Assembly: GCA_012033595.1 (NCBI GenBank)
Contig: JAAUQL010000065.1
Coordinates: forward strand, 1-35,820
From: Cyclobacteriaceae bacterium
GTDB taxonomy: Bacteria; Bacteroidota; Bacteroidia; Cytophagales; Cyclobacteriaceae
Direction of reading: 5' to 3'
DNA length: 35,820 bases
Positions 9,680 to 18,639 of this stretch are shown here, in pieces. Under the pieces are notes generated by a model. The model had not been told where the DNA came from and did not search any database. It was given only the letters and a program-made list of their open reading frames with translations. Within the stretch, counting starts at the first letter, position 1, and each line of letters begins with the position of its first letter. The position numbers were made by a program, and so were the translations under genes.

Positions 9680-10633
9680 CTATTGGTACACCTCAATAAT
9701 GGTATTTTCACCAATGTTTTCTTCAGTTGTCATCAAACTTATATTGCCGTTTTCGTCAATCGACATCCCAGATCCCCAACGGAAACTTGCTGGGCCATTT
9801 GCCGCAAAAGTACGGGTGTAAATCTTATTGAGGGCAAAGCTCGATAGCGATTCTGATTGTATTTGATACAAATCGATCACATTGTCGCCATGCGGCCTGA
9901 TGCCCATACCGGCCAGGTACAATGTGTTGTTTTTGCCCCGTACAAAATTGATGTTTTGATAGCTATGCCACTCCTGGTCTACCCAGTGTTTTTTGTTCAG
10001 CTTTTTAGAGTCGATGGTGAATTCCAGTTCGAGGCTTGCACCTCTTTCGAATAGCTTTTCACGGTCTATGCGATAGAAATCCGGATGCTCGGTATCCCAA
10101 TCCCCCACCACCACCAGTGTTTTATCTTCAACAGTGGTGATGGCCACACACCCTGCTGTGCCCCGCTGATAAGTGCCGATGCGGTCGATGATGGCGACAG
10201 GTTCCCGCGGTGGTTTTTCCGGATTTTCAATGTGAAAAATGAGCACCTTAGATTTGTTTTTGGCTTTATCATCCTCCACCCCGATGGCCAGCAGATCATC
10301 GGATATCTGAAAACCCCCGGCATGAGAAAATGGAGTTTCCAATATCTTATTTATGGAAATCATGATGTTTTTTTCACCGCCTTTTATGATGGTGTAATAG
10401 GAGTATGCATCTGAACTTCCCGACAAGAAATAGTACTTTTCTTGTTGGTACATCATGCTTTGCACTCCTTGTAAATGCCCTCCGGCTGTTTGCAGTACCA
10501 GGGGATTGTAAACGCTAAGGGGAAATGATGTCGAATTTACCTCTTCCAAGGCGGAAATGACGGCATCTGTCTTGTATTGTGCCATTGCAGCCATGTAACA
10601 AAGAAGTAGTATTTGTAATAATAATATTTTCAT
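9680..10633 (-). CDS. Secreted protein of unknown function
   Basis: 317 residues with a clear signal peptide (MKILLLQILLLCYMAAMAQ). I do not recognise the family. The mature part has repeated beta-strand-like stretches such as NIMISINKILETP, KVLIFHIENPE, TLVVVGDWDTEHPDFYRI and NTLYLAGMGIRPHGDNVI. This pattern suits a beta-propeller or an extracellular sensor or binding domain, but no metal or catalytic motif stands out. It is divergently oriented from the histidine kinase at 10891 across about 257 bases. Shared regulation is therefore possible but unproven. The ATG at 10633 directly precedes the signal peptide. Confidence 0.75.
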   Translation of the reverse strand: MKILLLQILLLCYMAAMAQYKTDAVISALEEVNSTSFPLSVYNPLVLQTAGGHLQGVQSMMYQQEKYYFLSGSSDAYSYYTIIKGGEKNIMISINKILETPFSHAGGFQISDDLLAIGVEDDKAKNKSKVLIFHIENPEKPPREPVAIIDRIGTYQRGTAGCVAITTVEDKTLVVVGDWDTEHPDFYRIDREKLFERGASLELEFTIDSKKLNKKHWVDQEWHSYQNINFVRGKNNTLYLAGMGIRPHGDNVIDLYQIQSESLSSFALNKIYTRTFAANGPASFRWGSGMSIDENGNISLMTTEENIGENTIIEVYQ

Positions 10634-10858
10634 AATGGGTTTGGGTTCAGAAAAAATTAGTTGATGTGATGCTAAAATATGTTATTATTTCTTATCATAT
10701 GATTTTGTGGCCGTATAAAATCACTTTATGTGATTCAGGATATTCGGTTTGCAGGCTATTGCGCAGCATGTGGGTCAGTGATAATCTTGCGATTTGTCTA
10801 TGAGATCATCCATGAGTTTTATTCATGCGCTATGTCCATGTTATCTTGAGAATGTTGC

Positions 10859-10866
10859 TACTTTTG
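10859..10866 (+). promoter_or_regulatory. Candidate -7 promoter element (TACTTTTG)
   Basis: This is an exact match to the Bacteroidota TAnnTTTG consensus, 24 bases upstream of ATG 10891. I see no convincing -33 TTTG at the right spacing. It favours 10891 rather than the in-frame ATG at 10825 as the start of the kinase gene. Confidence 0.45.
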
Positions 10867-10890
10867 TTTGACAATTCAACCCAAGTAATA

Positions 10891-12333
10891 ATGGAAGTTA
10901 AGCCCAACATTGGTGTGAGCGCTCTGGAGGATAAGATGTTTAGAAGCGCCTTGCTTTTTGGAATTTCGCTTATCGCCTTCTTGATGCTTTTCGATGCTTT
11001 TTATACCCGGGAGTATCATTCCATCATCATAGAGGTTGTTGCCGCATTGCTGTTTCTGGGACACCTGAAAGTAATGAGCAAACGACCATCTACCAATACC
11101 CAGCGGATCAACTTTAGCGCTATTTTGCTGGTATTGGTCAATTTAGGATGGCTCACTGGTGATGGCATCAAGCAAATCAATGTTGGTTTGTTTTTTTTAT
11201 GCATTGCCCTCATCATCGTCATCAACGGCAAAGAAATATACCCCAGGCTTTTTGTTATTGTACTGCTCAACTTGTTGTTTCTATTCGGGCTTCAATATAA
11301 TGGTATTGAGATTTTCAACCTCGTAGTGCTGCAGGCGGAGGAGGGATTTATCAATGATTTCATCATCGGCTTTTTGATGATTGTTTTTGGTTCGGCACTG
11401 GTCACATTTCTCAAAGTTAATTACAACAAAGAGCGTGAAAAGCTACGTGAGGCCAATGACCTTTTGCGCGACAAGACATTTGAGATTTCATATCAAAACG
11501 ATGAATTGGTAATGTCGCAGGAGATACTTGACAAAACCATACAGACACTCGAAGAGCAGCGAAGAGAACTGATGGAAATAAAGGGTAGCCTGGAGGCCAA
11601 AGTACAGGAGCGAACCAATGACCTGCTAAAAGTCAACGAGCGATTGTTGGTTCAGAACCAACAGCTCGAACAATATGCCTACATTACCTCTCACAACCTG
11701 CGGGCACCGATTGCCCAGATCAAAGGCTTGATCCACCTGTTGCCCATTCATGAAAATTTTGACGACCTCACCAAAGAAACGCTCGTAAGACTGAATGAGA
11801 GCGCTATCAACCTCGATAAGGTGTTTTCTGACTTGTCAAAAATCATTAAGGTAGAAAAGGGGATGCAGCAGCCCTGGGAATCCATCAATTTCGTAGATGA
11901 AATACTGGAAGTCGTCGGAACGCTCAATGCCGCGATCAAAGAAAAAAACATAAGGATCGAAAAGCCTGCCCTGGGCGAAGAATTTTTGGTGAAGTCGCTC
12001 CGCCCGTACGTATATAGCGTATTTCACAATATTATTGAAAATGCCGTCAAATATGCAGATCCCAAAAAGGAGCAGTCTTTTATAAAAATGCAGCTCACAA
12101 ACGCGGCCAAATTCCATAAAGTCTCCATCATTGACAATGGCATAGGCATAGATATGTCCATCGCCGATAGCAAAATATTTCAGATGTACCAGCGCTTCAA
12201 CGATACACATCCGGGTCAGGGCTTTGGCCTGTTCCTGGTCAAAACGCAAATGGAGGCGATGGGGGGCAAGGTTGAATTGGAGAGTGTTTTTGGCTTGGGC
12301 ACCACTTTTCACCTCTATTTTCCCAAAAAGTAG
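10891..12333 (+). CDS. Membrane sensor histidine kinase
   Basis: 480 residues from ATG 10891. About six hydrophobic segments span residues about 20-180, without an obvious extracellular sensor domain. A long coiled coil follows (residues about 185-260). The HisKA domain has YAYITSHNLRAPIAQIKGL with His268 as phospho-acceptor. The ATPase domain shows the N box (NIIENAVKYAD), the G1 box (IIDNGIGID), an F box (FQMYQRFND) and the G2 box (GFGLFLVKTQMEAMGG). It should autophosphorylate and pass phosphate to a response regulator, but none is encoded nearby. A longer version starting at 10825 would span the promoter candidate at 10859-10866, so I prefer the shorter form. A bidirectional terminator follows. 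Confidence 0.88.
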   Translation: MEVKPNIGVSALEDKMFRSALLFGISLIAFLMLFDAFYTREYHSIIIEVVAALLFLGHLKVMSKRPSTNTQRINFSAILLVLVNLGWLTGDGIKQINVGLFFLCIALIIVINGKEIYPRLFVIVLLNLLFLFGLQYNGIEIFNLVVLQAEEGFINDFIIGFLMIVFGSALVTFLKVNYNKEREKLREANDLLRDKTFEISYQNDELVMSQEILDKTIQTLEEQRRELMEIKGSLEAKVQERTNDLLKVNERLLVQNQQLEQYAYITSHNLRAPIAQIKGLIHLLPIHENFDDLTKETLVRLNESAINLDKVFSDLSKIIKVEKGMQQPWESINFVDEILEVVGTLNAAIKEKNIRIEKPALGEEFLVKSLRPYVYSVFHNIIENAVKYADPKKEQSFIKMQLTNAAKFHKVSIIDNGIGIDMSIADSKIFQMYQRFNDTHPGQGFGLFLVKTQMEAMGGKVELESVFGLGTTFHLYFPKK

Positions 12334-12453
12334 CCGACAGCCCGGCAATAAGCCCTACGGTGCGCGGGTCAACATGTTGAATGCCCAGGCGCGAAATACC
12401 AACTTTCCTGAAACCAGAAGTCTGTCCGGTTTAGCAATATGGGTTTTAAACAT

Positions 12454-12484
12454 AAAAAAACCCGACAAATGTAGCCGGGGTTTT
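12454..12484. terminator. Bidirectional terminator between convergent genes
   Basis: An A-rich arm with CCCG near 12454-12464 and CCGGGG plus four T at 12475-12484 form an imperfect stem. The plus strand ends in four T and the minus strand in seven T. It lies between the stop at 12333 (+) and the stop at 12511 (-), so it can serve both. Confidence 0.7.
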
Positions 12485-12510
12485 AGTGGTTGATTGATGT
12501 CGAAAAGGTG

Positions 12511-13056
12511 CTAAAATCTGAAATACAGACCCATTTCTATGGTGGGGAATAAGTTAAATTTGTCAAACACATCATAGGCACCATAGCCCAACATCAGATT
12601 GTACGCCACCACGCCACCAAATGAAAAGCCTATGCCAGCTCCAAGATTGGTTTGTGTAGTTCCGTCTTCTTCATTATGCTCTTCTACCAAATTACCGTTG
12701 TCATCATAGACATACGTGTAATCATTCCAATCATCGTAGGTATAATAGACGTGCGAGCCTAGGTAGCCATATGCCTTCACATTGCCAGAATTCGATTCCA
12801 CAAAGTTTTTCATACCGGTGATCCCGCCGCTAATAAATGCATAATCATCGGTTTTAATGGGTAAGCCGGTGAGCTGAATGCCAAAGTCGCCAAACCATTT
12901 TCGATATGAAAAGCCCACCCCGGTAGTAAAGCCTGAGTGAAAGCCGACTTCGTTGGTTCGCTCTTTCTTTTTTACGACTTCATCTGTTTGCGCAAAGAGT
13001 GAAGTTGCCGACAGGCAAAAGATCATTGTTGGGATAATCAAAAGTTTTGTTTTCAT
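12511..13056 (-). CDS. Small outer-membrane beta-barrel-like protein
   Basis: 181 residues with a signal peptide (MKTKLLIIPTMIFCLSATSLFAQ). The mature protein alternates short amphipathic strands rich in Gly, Tyr and Phe, including VGFHSGFTTGVGFSYRKWF and GAGIGFSFGGVVAYNLMLG. It ends in MGLYFRF, with a C-terminal phenylalanine as is typical of outer-membrane barrels. A short acidic loop (DDNGNLVEEHNEEDG) sits in the middle. No specific family is recognised. A longer reading to 13161 adds an implausible leader, so I chose ATG 13056. It is transcribed convergently with the kinase gene. Confidence 0.7.
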   Translation of the reverse strand: MKTKLLIIPTMIFCLSATSLFAQTDEVVKKKERTNEVGFHSGFTTGVGFSYRKWFGDFGIQLTGLPIKTDDYAFISGGITGMKNFVESNSGNVKAYGYLGSHVYYTYDDWNDYTYVYDDNGNLVEEHNEEDGTTQTNLGAGIGFSFGGVVAYNLMLGYGAYDVFDKFNLFPTIEMGLYFRF

Positions 13057-13487
13057 AGTTAAATTAGTTGATACAAAAATCCGGGTAAGCCAAACATAAA
13101 TTGAGCCAAATTTTATTAAAGACACCAAATCGCCAAATAGGTGCAAAAACATGCAGCACAAAGATTAAAAAAAACAGCGGGAAATATAAATAGTGGGCGA
13201 CCTTTCAAATTGCACCTCATGAGCGCGCAAAATACCTTCTTATCGACTACTTTTGTTTGTAGTCATTTTTATTGAAAATGTCGCAAGGCAAGTGCTTTCT
13301 CAAGAAGCATATGGTAAAGGGTCAAATGTTTTCCTGCACCCGAGAAATGTCGAATCTATGCTTCCACCCCCACATTCAACAAACGGGGGAGAGGCTGCCA
13401 GTGACCTTTTAGCATGAATGAGTACTTTCGCAAATAATGAGTAACAAACATACTTCGAATAGTAATGGACGGAGCTCCATTTTCGCA
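13057..13487. other. Intergenic region between divergent genes
   Basis: About 430 bases with no supportable gene. It holds two plus-strand candidates for the Bacteroidota -7 element, at 13248-13255 (TACTTTTG) and 13423-13430 (TACTTTCG). It also contains a short GC-richer stretch around 13340-13405 without a clear hairpin. Confidence 0.4.
13423..13430 (+). promoter_or_regulatory. Candidate -7 promoter element (TACTTTCG)
   Basis: One mismatch to TAnnTTTG, 58 bases upstream of ATG 13488. If used, transcription would begin near 13435. That makes the in-frame ATG at 13437 unlikely as the translation start. Confidence 0.3.
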
Positions 13488-16400
13488 ATGAAACTAAAAT
13501 TTTTAAACCCAGACACTTCTAATGTGAAAAAAGAAAAATCTATCCGATTGTCATTAACCAACCGGCTTGCCTTCAATCCCGTTTTTATTGCGCTATTTAT
13601 TTTGTTCGCATTTGCTGCCTGCCAACAGAAAAGCAGGGACAAAATTGCCTGGGATCCTGCAATGGCCAATAGCCTGGATGCGCTGCAAAAAGACTTTGAA
13701 CACCCGGGGGTCGATTTTAGCACCACCCCCTTCTGGGTATGGAACGATGAGGTAAGTAAAGAGCAGGTGGACATGCAATTGCGCGATTTCAAAAGTCATG
13801 GTATTTCCATGGTCATCATCCATCCGCGACCTGGTCTCATCACCGAATATTTATCGCGCGATGGTTCGAACTGGTACGCTATGCCATCGATCAGGCCAAA
13901 GAACTGGATATGAAAATCTGGCTATACGACGAAAACTCTTTTCCCAGCGGGTTTGCGGGCGGGCATGTGCCGGCAGCCACTTTTTCTACTTCAGATCCTA
14001 TAGCCGGCCTGGAGCTTCATCGCGTCAGTGAACGCTCTTTGGCAGATACCAATCAGTATTTTCTCATCATCAAGCAGGTGGGCAACAGTTTTGCCAATAT
14101 CACCAGGAGCAGAAAAAAGTACCTTAACCAGCCCGGCAATTATTATGCATTCAGCAAATGGTATTATCCCAAAGGCAGTGGATGGTACGGTGGCTTTTCC
14201 TATGTCGATTTGCTTGCTTACGGCATTACCGAAAAATTCATAAAGCTCACCATGGATGGCTATGAAGAGTATTTTGGTGAAGAATTAGGTAAAACTGTTC
14301 CCGGGATATTTACCGATGAACCTAATATCAATACCATTGGGGGCGGCAATGCGGTGATGAGGTATACCCCCGTGTTGCTCAATCGCTTCGAGAAAAAATA
14401 CGGATACCAATTGGAGACATACCTGCCCTGTCTGTACGATGAAGTGGGCGATTGGAAAAACGTGCGTCACGACTATTATGCGCTATTGCTCGAAATGTTC
14501 GTTGAGCGGTGGTCAGAGCCATGGAATGAGTACACTGAAGACAAAAAACTGAAATGGACCGGTCACTATTGGGAACATGGCTGGCCAAATCCGAAGCATG
14601 GCAGTGACAATATGGCCATGTATGCCTACCACCAGTATCCGGGCATCGATATGCTTTTCAATAGCGAAGAAAGTCCCGATCAGTTTGGCAATATCAGAGC
14701 GGTAAAAGAACTCAGTAGCGTGGCCAATCAATTAGACAAATCGAGGTCACTTTCCGAAACCTATGGCGGTGCAGGTTGGGAGCTCACCTTCAACGATATA
14801 AAGCGACTGGGCGATTGGGAATATGCACTGGGTGTCAATATGATGGTGCAACATCTCAGCTATATGACCATCAAGGGTGCTAGAAAACGAGATTTTCCCC
14901 TTTCGTTTTCTTATCATGCTCCTTATTGGAACGATCTCACTGTTCTCAACGCCTATTTCCACCGCTTGTCATTTGCATTGTCTTCGGGCAAACAAGTCAA
15001 CAAAATATTGGTGCTGGAACCAACCACATCGGGCTGGATGCATTATTCGCCCATCGAGGGGGAAAATAAATCTGATAGTTCCTTAGCAGAACTAAAAAAT
15101 AAGTTTGACCATCTACTAACAACCCTCGAAAAATACCAGGTGGAATATGATCTTGGCAGCGAACACATTATCAAAGAGCATGGTTCGGTAATCGATGGCA
15201 AATTTGTGGTCGGGTCGCGCAGATACGAGCTGGTAGTGCTGCCACCCATGTGCGACAACCTCATGGATTCAACCTTTCAATTTTTGCTCAACTATTTAAA
15301 ACAGGGTGGTCTGGTGCTATCTCTCGGAGATATTCCTGACAGGCTCGATGGTAATTTGAGCCATTCGATGCGAGACCAATTGGGGCAGTTCGGAGCGCAG
15401 TGGATCCGTGTGGAAAATTTGGATAAGGAGACTATACATCGCCTGATGAGCACCGATGATTTTATAGCAAAGGAACCATCAAAATGGGGCGGGGATGTAT
15501 TTCATCACAGGCGACAGTTGCAAGACGGGCAATTGTATTTTTTTGTTAATTATGATAAAGATGAAATTGCGCATATTCGATTCAATGGAAAAGGCAAAAG
15601 TGTTGTGGAATTTGACCTGATGACCGGGGAGTATTTTCCTTTGGAAATGAAAGCACAGGATGGATTCCTGGAAATGGCTTTCGATCTGCATCCCTCAGGA
15701 TCGAGGTTATTGTTTTTTGCCGACAGCAAAATTAATGGAACGGAAAAGCCTTTAGAAACCCGACAGTCCACCCGGCAAATCGCTACCTCCGAAACGCTCG
15801 TGGAGCGTTTGAAGCCCAATGTACTGCCTCTGGATTATTGCGATCTTTCCATCATGGGTAAGACCTACGAGGACATGTATTTTTATAATGCAGCAGATAC
15901 GGTTTTCAAAACCTACCTGCATGAAATCTACGGTTTCAACCATAACCCCTGGAGCAATGCCATCCAATACCGCAGTCGTATCATCGAAAAGAACGATTTT
16001 GACAGCACCACAGGATTTAAGGTTTCTTATCATTTTCAATTGGCCGATGGCTTTATGCCCGATTCGCTTTTTGCTGTAGTCGAATCACCGCTCTTGTACC
16101 AAGTAAAAATCAATGGCCATAAAGTAATACAAGTACCGGGCAGGTGGTGGCTCGACCGGGATTTTGGCGTTTACGATGTGGGTGAACACTTACGCCCAAA
16201 TCTCAATACCATTGAAGTCGCCGCCAAACCGATGGACATCAGGGCAGAAGTGGAACCAGTATATCTGTTTGGCAACTTTGGCCTTGGCGGCACAGATGGA
16301 AGAACCCTGGTACAAAGCCGGCCTCTGCAGCCTGGCACTTGGCGCGAACAAGCACTGCCCTACTACCCTCATTCCGTTTCATATTCCAAAAACTTTGAAA

Positions 16401-16729
16401 ACGCATCATATAATCAGGCAATGGTAAAGCTTAAAAAATGGGCCGGAACCATGGCCAACGTGCGGGTCAATGGCCAAGCGGCCGGCATCATAGCCTGGCC
16501 TCCTTACGAACTAGATATAAGCCGTTTGCTGGTTGAAGGAGAAAATCAAGTGGAAGTCATCGTGACGGGTAGCCTGAAAAACCTGCTTGGTCCGCACCAC
16601 CACCAGCCAAGGCGTGGTTTGGTAACCCCCTGGAGCTTTTTCTATGCCCCATCGCACCAACCTGTTGTAAGCGAATACGACCTTATGGATTATGGATTAA
16701 TGGAAGATTTTGAGGTGGTGGGGTGGTAG
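13488..16729 (+). CDS. Very large lipoprotein glycosyl hydrolase (GH106-like), one frameshift
   Basis: Two frames joined near 13858-13862 encode about 1080 residues. The N-terminus has a hydrophobic stretch ending in a lipobox-like FAFAACQQ, suggesting a lipoprotein. The catalytic region includes TTPFWVWNDEVSKEQV, IIHPRPGLITEYL, MKIWLYDENSFPSGFAGG, GIFTDEPNI and SLSETYGGAGWE. These resemble the large Bacteroidota glycosyl hydrolases grouped with GH106 (alpha-L-rhamnosidase-like). The C-terminus has a sugar-binding jelly-roll (residues about 950-1060) and ends naturally in DLMDYGLMEDF. One added base near 13860 restores WFELVRYAIDQAKELDMKIW. The substrate is not certain. The start is uncertain: ATG 13437 is the alternative, with an unusually long leader in either case. 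An AbiE remnant begins four bases after the stop. Confidence 0.72.
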
Positions 16730-16733
16730 GGTT

Positions 16734-17165
16734 ATGAACAAAACTTTCGTGTGGGAATACAGGAAATCACTGCTCGAAAGATGGATAAATGAATATGCCA
16801 CAGTATTGCGGCCTAAATTGGTGAAGGAGCGATGCACACTGAAAGGAAATTGGCAGGAAAAACATTTCGACAAACACACAACTGTTTGGGGTGGAGAACC
16901 CGCTGCAGATTTACTAACCAATCATTTACGCCCGGAAAAGTTTTTGATTTATACCAAGAAAAACAGAATAGAGCTCATTAAAACTTACAATCTGATGCCG
17001 GATAAAAATGGCGAGACGGAAATATTAGAAATGTTTTGGAAAGAAATTAAAGGCAAAACGGCACCACCACTCTTAGTGTATGCTGATTTGATTTTGGAAG
17101 GTGGCAAACGAAATAAAGAAGCGGCCGAAAAAATTTACCATGAGTATATCCAACCAAACCTATAA
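16734..17165 (+). pseudogene. AbiEi-like antitoxin remnant, 5'-truncated
   Basis: 143 residues that match only the C-terminal part of Bacteroidota type IV antitoxins of the AbiEi family. Recognisable parts are EYATVLRPKLVKERCTLKGN, TVWGGEPAADLLTNHLRPEK and the ending PPLLVYADLILEGGKRNKEA with IYHEYI. Complete members are roughly twice this length and carry an N-terminal winged-helix DNA-binding domain, which is missing here. The frame starts only four bases after the stop codon of the preceding glycosyl hydrolase, as if the 5' half was deleted by the event that joined the two. AbiEi normally represses its own operon and neutralises AbiEii, and this fragment probably cannot bind DNA. It overlaps the toxin remnant by 26 bases, as in intact modules. 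Confidence 0.72.
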
Positions 17166-17455
17166 AGAATTAGCCATACCCTGTTTCAAAGAATCCTTTG
17201 ATTGTATTGATGAAGTAATGCAGGAGTTAAAGATTCCCTATTACCTTATTGGTGTGAGTGCCATTGCCTTGGAATTGCTTAAGGAAGGTATAAAACCAAG
17301 CAGAGGTACTAAGGATACTGATTTTTTCGGTTATGATTTCTGGTATTAAAACGTATGAAAAAATCAGTGCCACGTTAGAAATAAAAGGTTTTAAAAAAGT
17401 TACTGCACCATGGACATTCTATTCAGAGCAGTTTAAGGTAGCCACTGATGCATAA
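17140..17455 (+). pseudogene. AbiEii-like nucleotidyltransferase toxin remnant
   Basis: The first 70 or so codons (MSISNQTYKELAIPC onward, with YYLIGVSAIALELLKEG and KPSRGTKDTDF) match the N-terminus of AbiEii toxins. The GxS and DxD-type motifs of the nucleotidyltransferase fold are visible, although the second aspartate region is where the frame breaks. Reading through the six-T run at 17322-17327 with one T fewer gives KDTDFSVMISGIKTYEKI and continues to FKVATDA before a stop at 17453-17455. Family members are about 250 residues or more, so at least half the protein is absent even after frame repair. I regard it as a dead toxin fragment. The start overlaps the antitoxin remnant. Confidence 0.7.
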
Positions 17456-17549
17456 CCACATCATGGTGATCCTTCATAAATAAATTAAGCCCCCTTCCAA
17501 ATGCAACCCTTTCATTTTCCATCTGTCTTTTAGGCATAGTTTTTAGATT

Positions 17550-18104
17550 TTGGAGATTTCGCAATACCACAAGCATGACGACATAGTGGAACGCTGTAAG
17601 CAGGGCGATCAAAGAGCCTATGCAGAGATTTATACACTCTACTCAAAGGCCATGTTCAACATTTGCCACCGGATCACCAGAAATATGGAAATGTCCGAAG
17701 ATGTATTGCAGGAGGCTTTTGTAAGCGCTTTTCAGCATTTACATAGTTACCAGGGCAGGGCATCGTTTGGTGCCTGGCTCAAGAAAATCGTGGTCAACAA
17801 AGCTATTAGCCATTTGCGTAAGCAACAGGTTCAATTTGATGAAATCGACGAAAGACTGGATGTGCCGGAAGAAAACGGACTGGACGAAATGGAGCTGGTC
17901 TTGAAAGTGGAAACAGTAAAAAGTGCCATCATGAAACTGCCTAATGGATTTCGCGTGGTTTTTTCACTCTATTTGCTCGAAGGCTACGACCACAAAGAGA
18001 TCGCAGAAATATTGGACATTTCCGAATCGACGTCGAAGACACAATACAACAGAGCTAAAAAAAAATTGAAGGAAATATTGAAGGAGGAGGTTTATCATGA
18101 ATGA
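17550..18104 (+). CDS. ECF-type RNA polymerase sigma factor
   Basis: 184 residues. Region 2 is visible in AMFNICHRITRNMEMSEDVL, QEAFVSAFQHLHSY and GAWLKKIVVNKAISHLRKQQ. Region 4 is visible in LPNGFRVVFSLYLLEGYDH and KEIAEILDISESTSKTQYN. This layout is that of extracytoplasmic-function sigma factors. The start is a TTG at 17550, preceded closely by an in-frame TAG at 17544. No ATG is available before region 2, and GTG 17586 is the alternative. The anti-sigma candidate overlaps its 3' end by 8 bases and a DUF4097 gene follows, a common three-gene envelope-response layout in Bacteroidota. The true 5' end may also be affected by sequence errors. Confidence 0.9.
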   Translation: MEISQYHKHDDIVERCKQGDQRAYAEIYTLYSKAMFNICHRITRNMEMSEDVLQEAFVSAFQHLHSYQGRASFGAWLKKIVVNKAISHLRKQQVQFDEIDERLDVPEENGLDEMELVLKVETVKSAIMKLPNGFRVVFSLYLLEGYDHKEIAEILDISESTSKTQYNRAKKKLKEILKEEVYHE

Positions 18105-18639
18105 CCAATTGGAAAAGTACATTAAAGATCATCGCGACGAATTTGATGATGTTAACCCGCCCAAAGACTTGTGGCAAAATATTGAAAATGAGATCAGTTC
18201 ACCAAAAATTGACAGACATCGCGCCCAAACTTCCATCTATTGGAAAGCCGCGGCAGTCGTCTTGCTTTTGGTTTCTACCTGGCTTGCTTTTGATAAGGTG
18301 TACATGTCTCAGGTGAAAGTTCCTGTAGCAGGACAGGCGGTTTTGAGCCCGGAATTGAACGAAGCAGAACAATACTACATCGCCCTGATCGAACAAAAGC
18401 GCCAGGAAATAAAGGCATTTAGCAAAGAAAATAAACTCGGCGAAAGCTTTTTGTACGAAATAGAGAAGCTTGACTCGATGTATGGCATCCTGAAAAAGGA
18501 AATGCCCCAGGGAAACCAGGATGAAATCGCTGATGCGATGATATTGAACCTACAACTTAGGATCGAAGTTCTCAATCAACAATTGAACATTATCCAATCC
18601 ATTGAAAACAGCAGAGAAGATGAAAAATCAGTTTTATAA
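18097..18639 (+). CDS. Putative membrane anti-sigma factor
   Basis: 180 residues with a cytoplasmic N-terminus of about 47 residues (PPKDLWQNIENEI is typical of Bacteroidota anti-sigma-like proteins), one membrane helix (KAAAVVLLLVSTWLAF, residues about 50-65) and a periplasmic tail predicted to be helical and coiled (AEQYYIALIEQKRQEIKAF and LQLRIEVLNQQLNIIQ). No zinc-binding anti-sigma motif is present. Position, topology and the 8-base overlap with the sigma gene support the role. The sequence match alone does not prove it. It overlaps the following gene by 20 bases. Confidence 0.75.
   Translation: MNDQLEKYIKDHRDEFDDVNPPKDLWQNIENEISSPKIDRHRAQTSIYWKAAAVVLLLVSTWLAFDKVYMSQVKVPVAGQAVLSPELNEAEQYYIALIEQKRQEIKAFSKENKLGESFLYEIEKLDSMYGILKKEMPQGNQDEIADAMILNLQLRIEVLNQQLNIIQSIENSREDEKSVL

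Noticed and set aside
11836-12348. Minus-strand frame of 170 codons opposite the kinase
   Set aside because: It is a mirror of the ATPase domain coding sequence with no independent signal.
340-16729. A polysaccharide utilisation locus spanning the glycosidases
   Set aside because: There is no SusC/SusD pair or hybrid regulator, and the hydrolases are scattered on both strands among unrelated genes.
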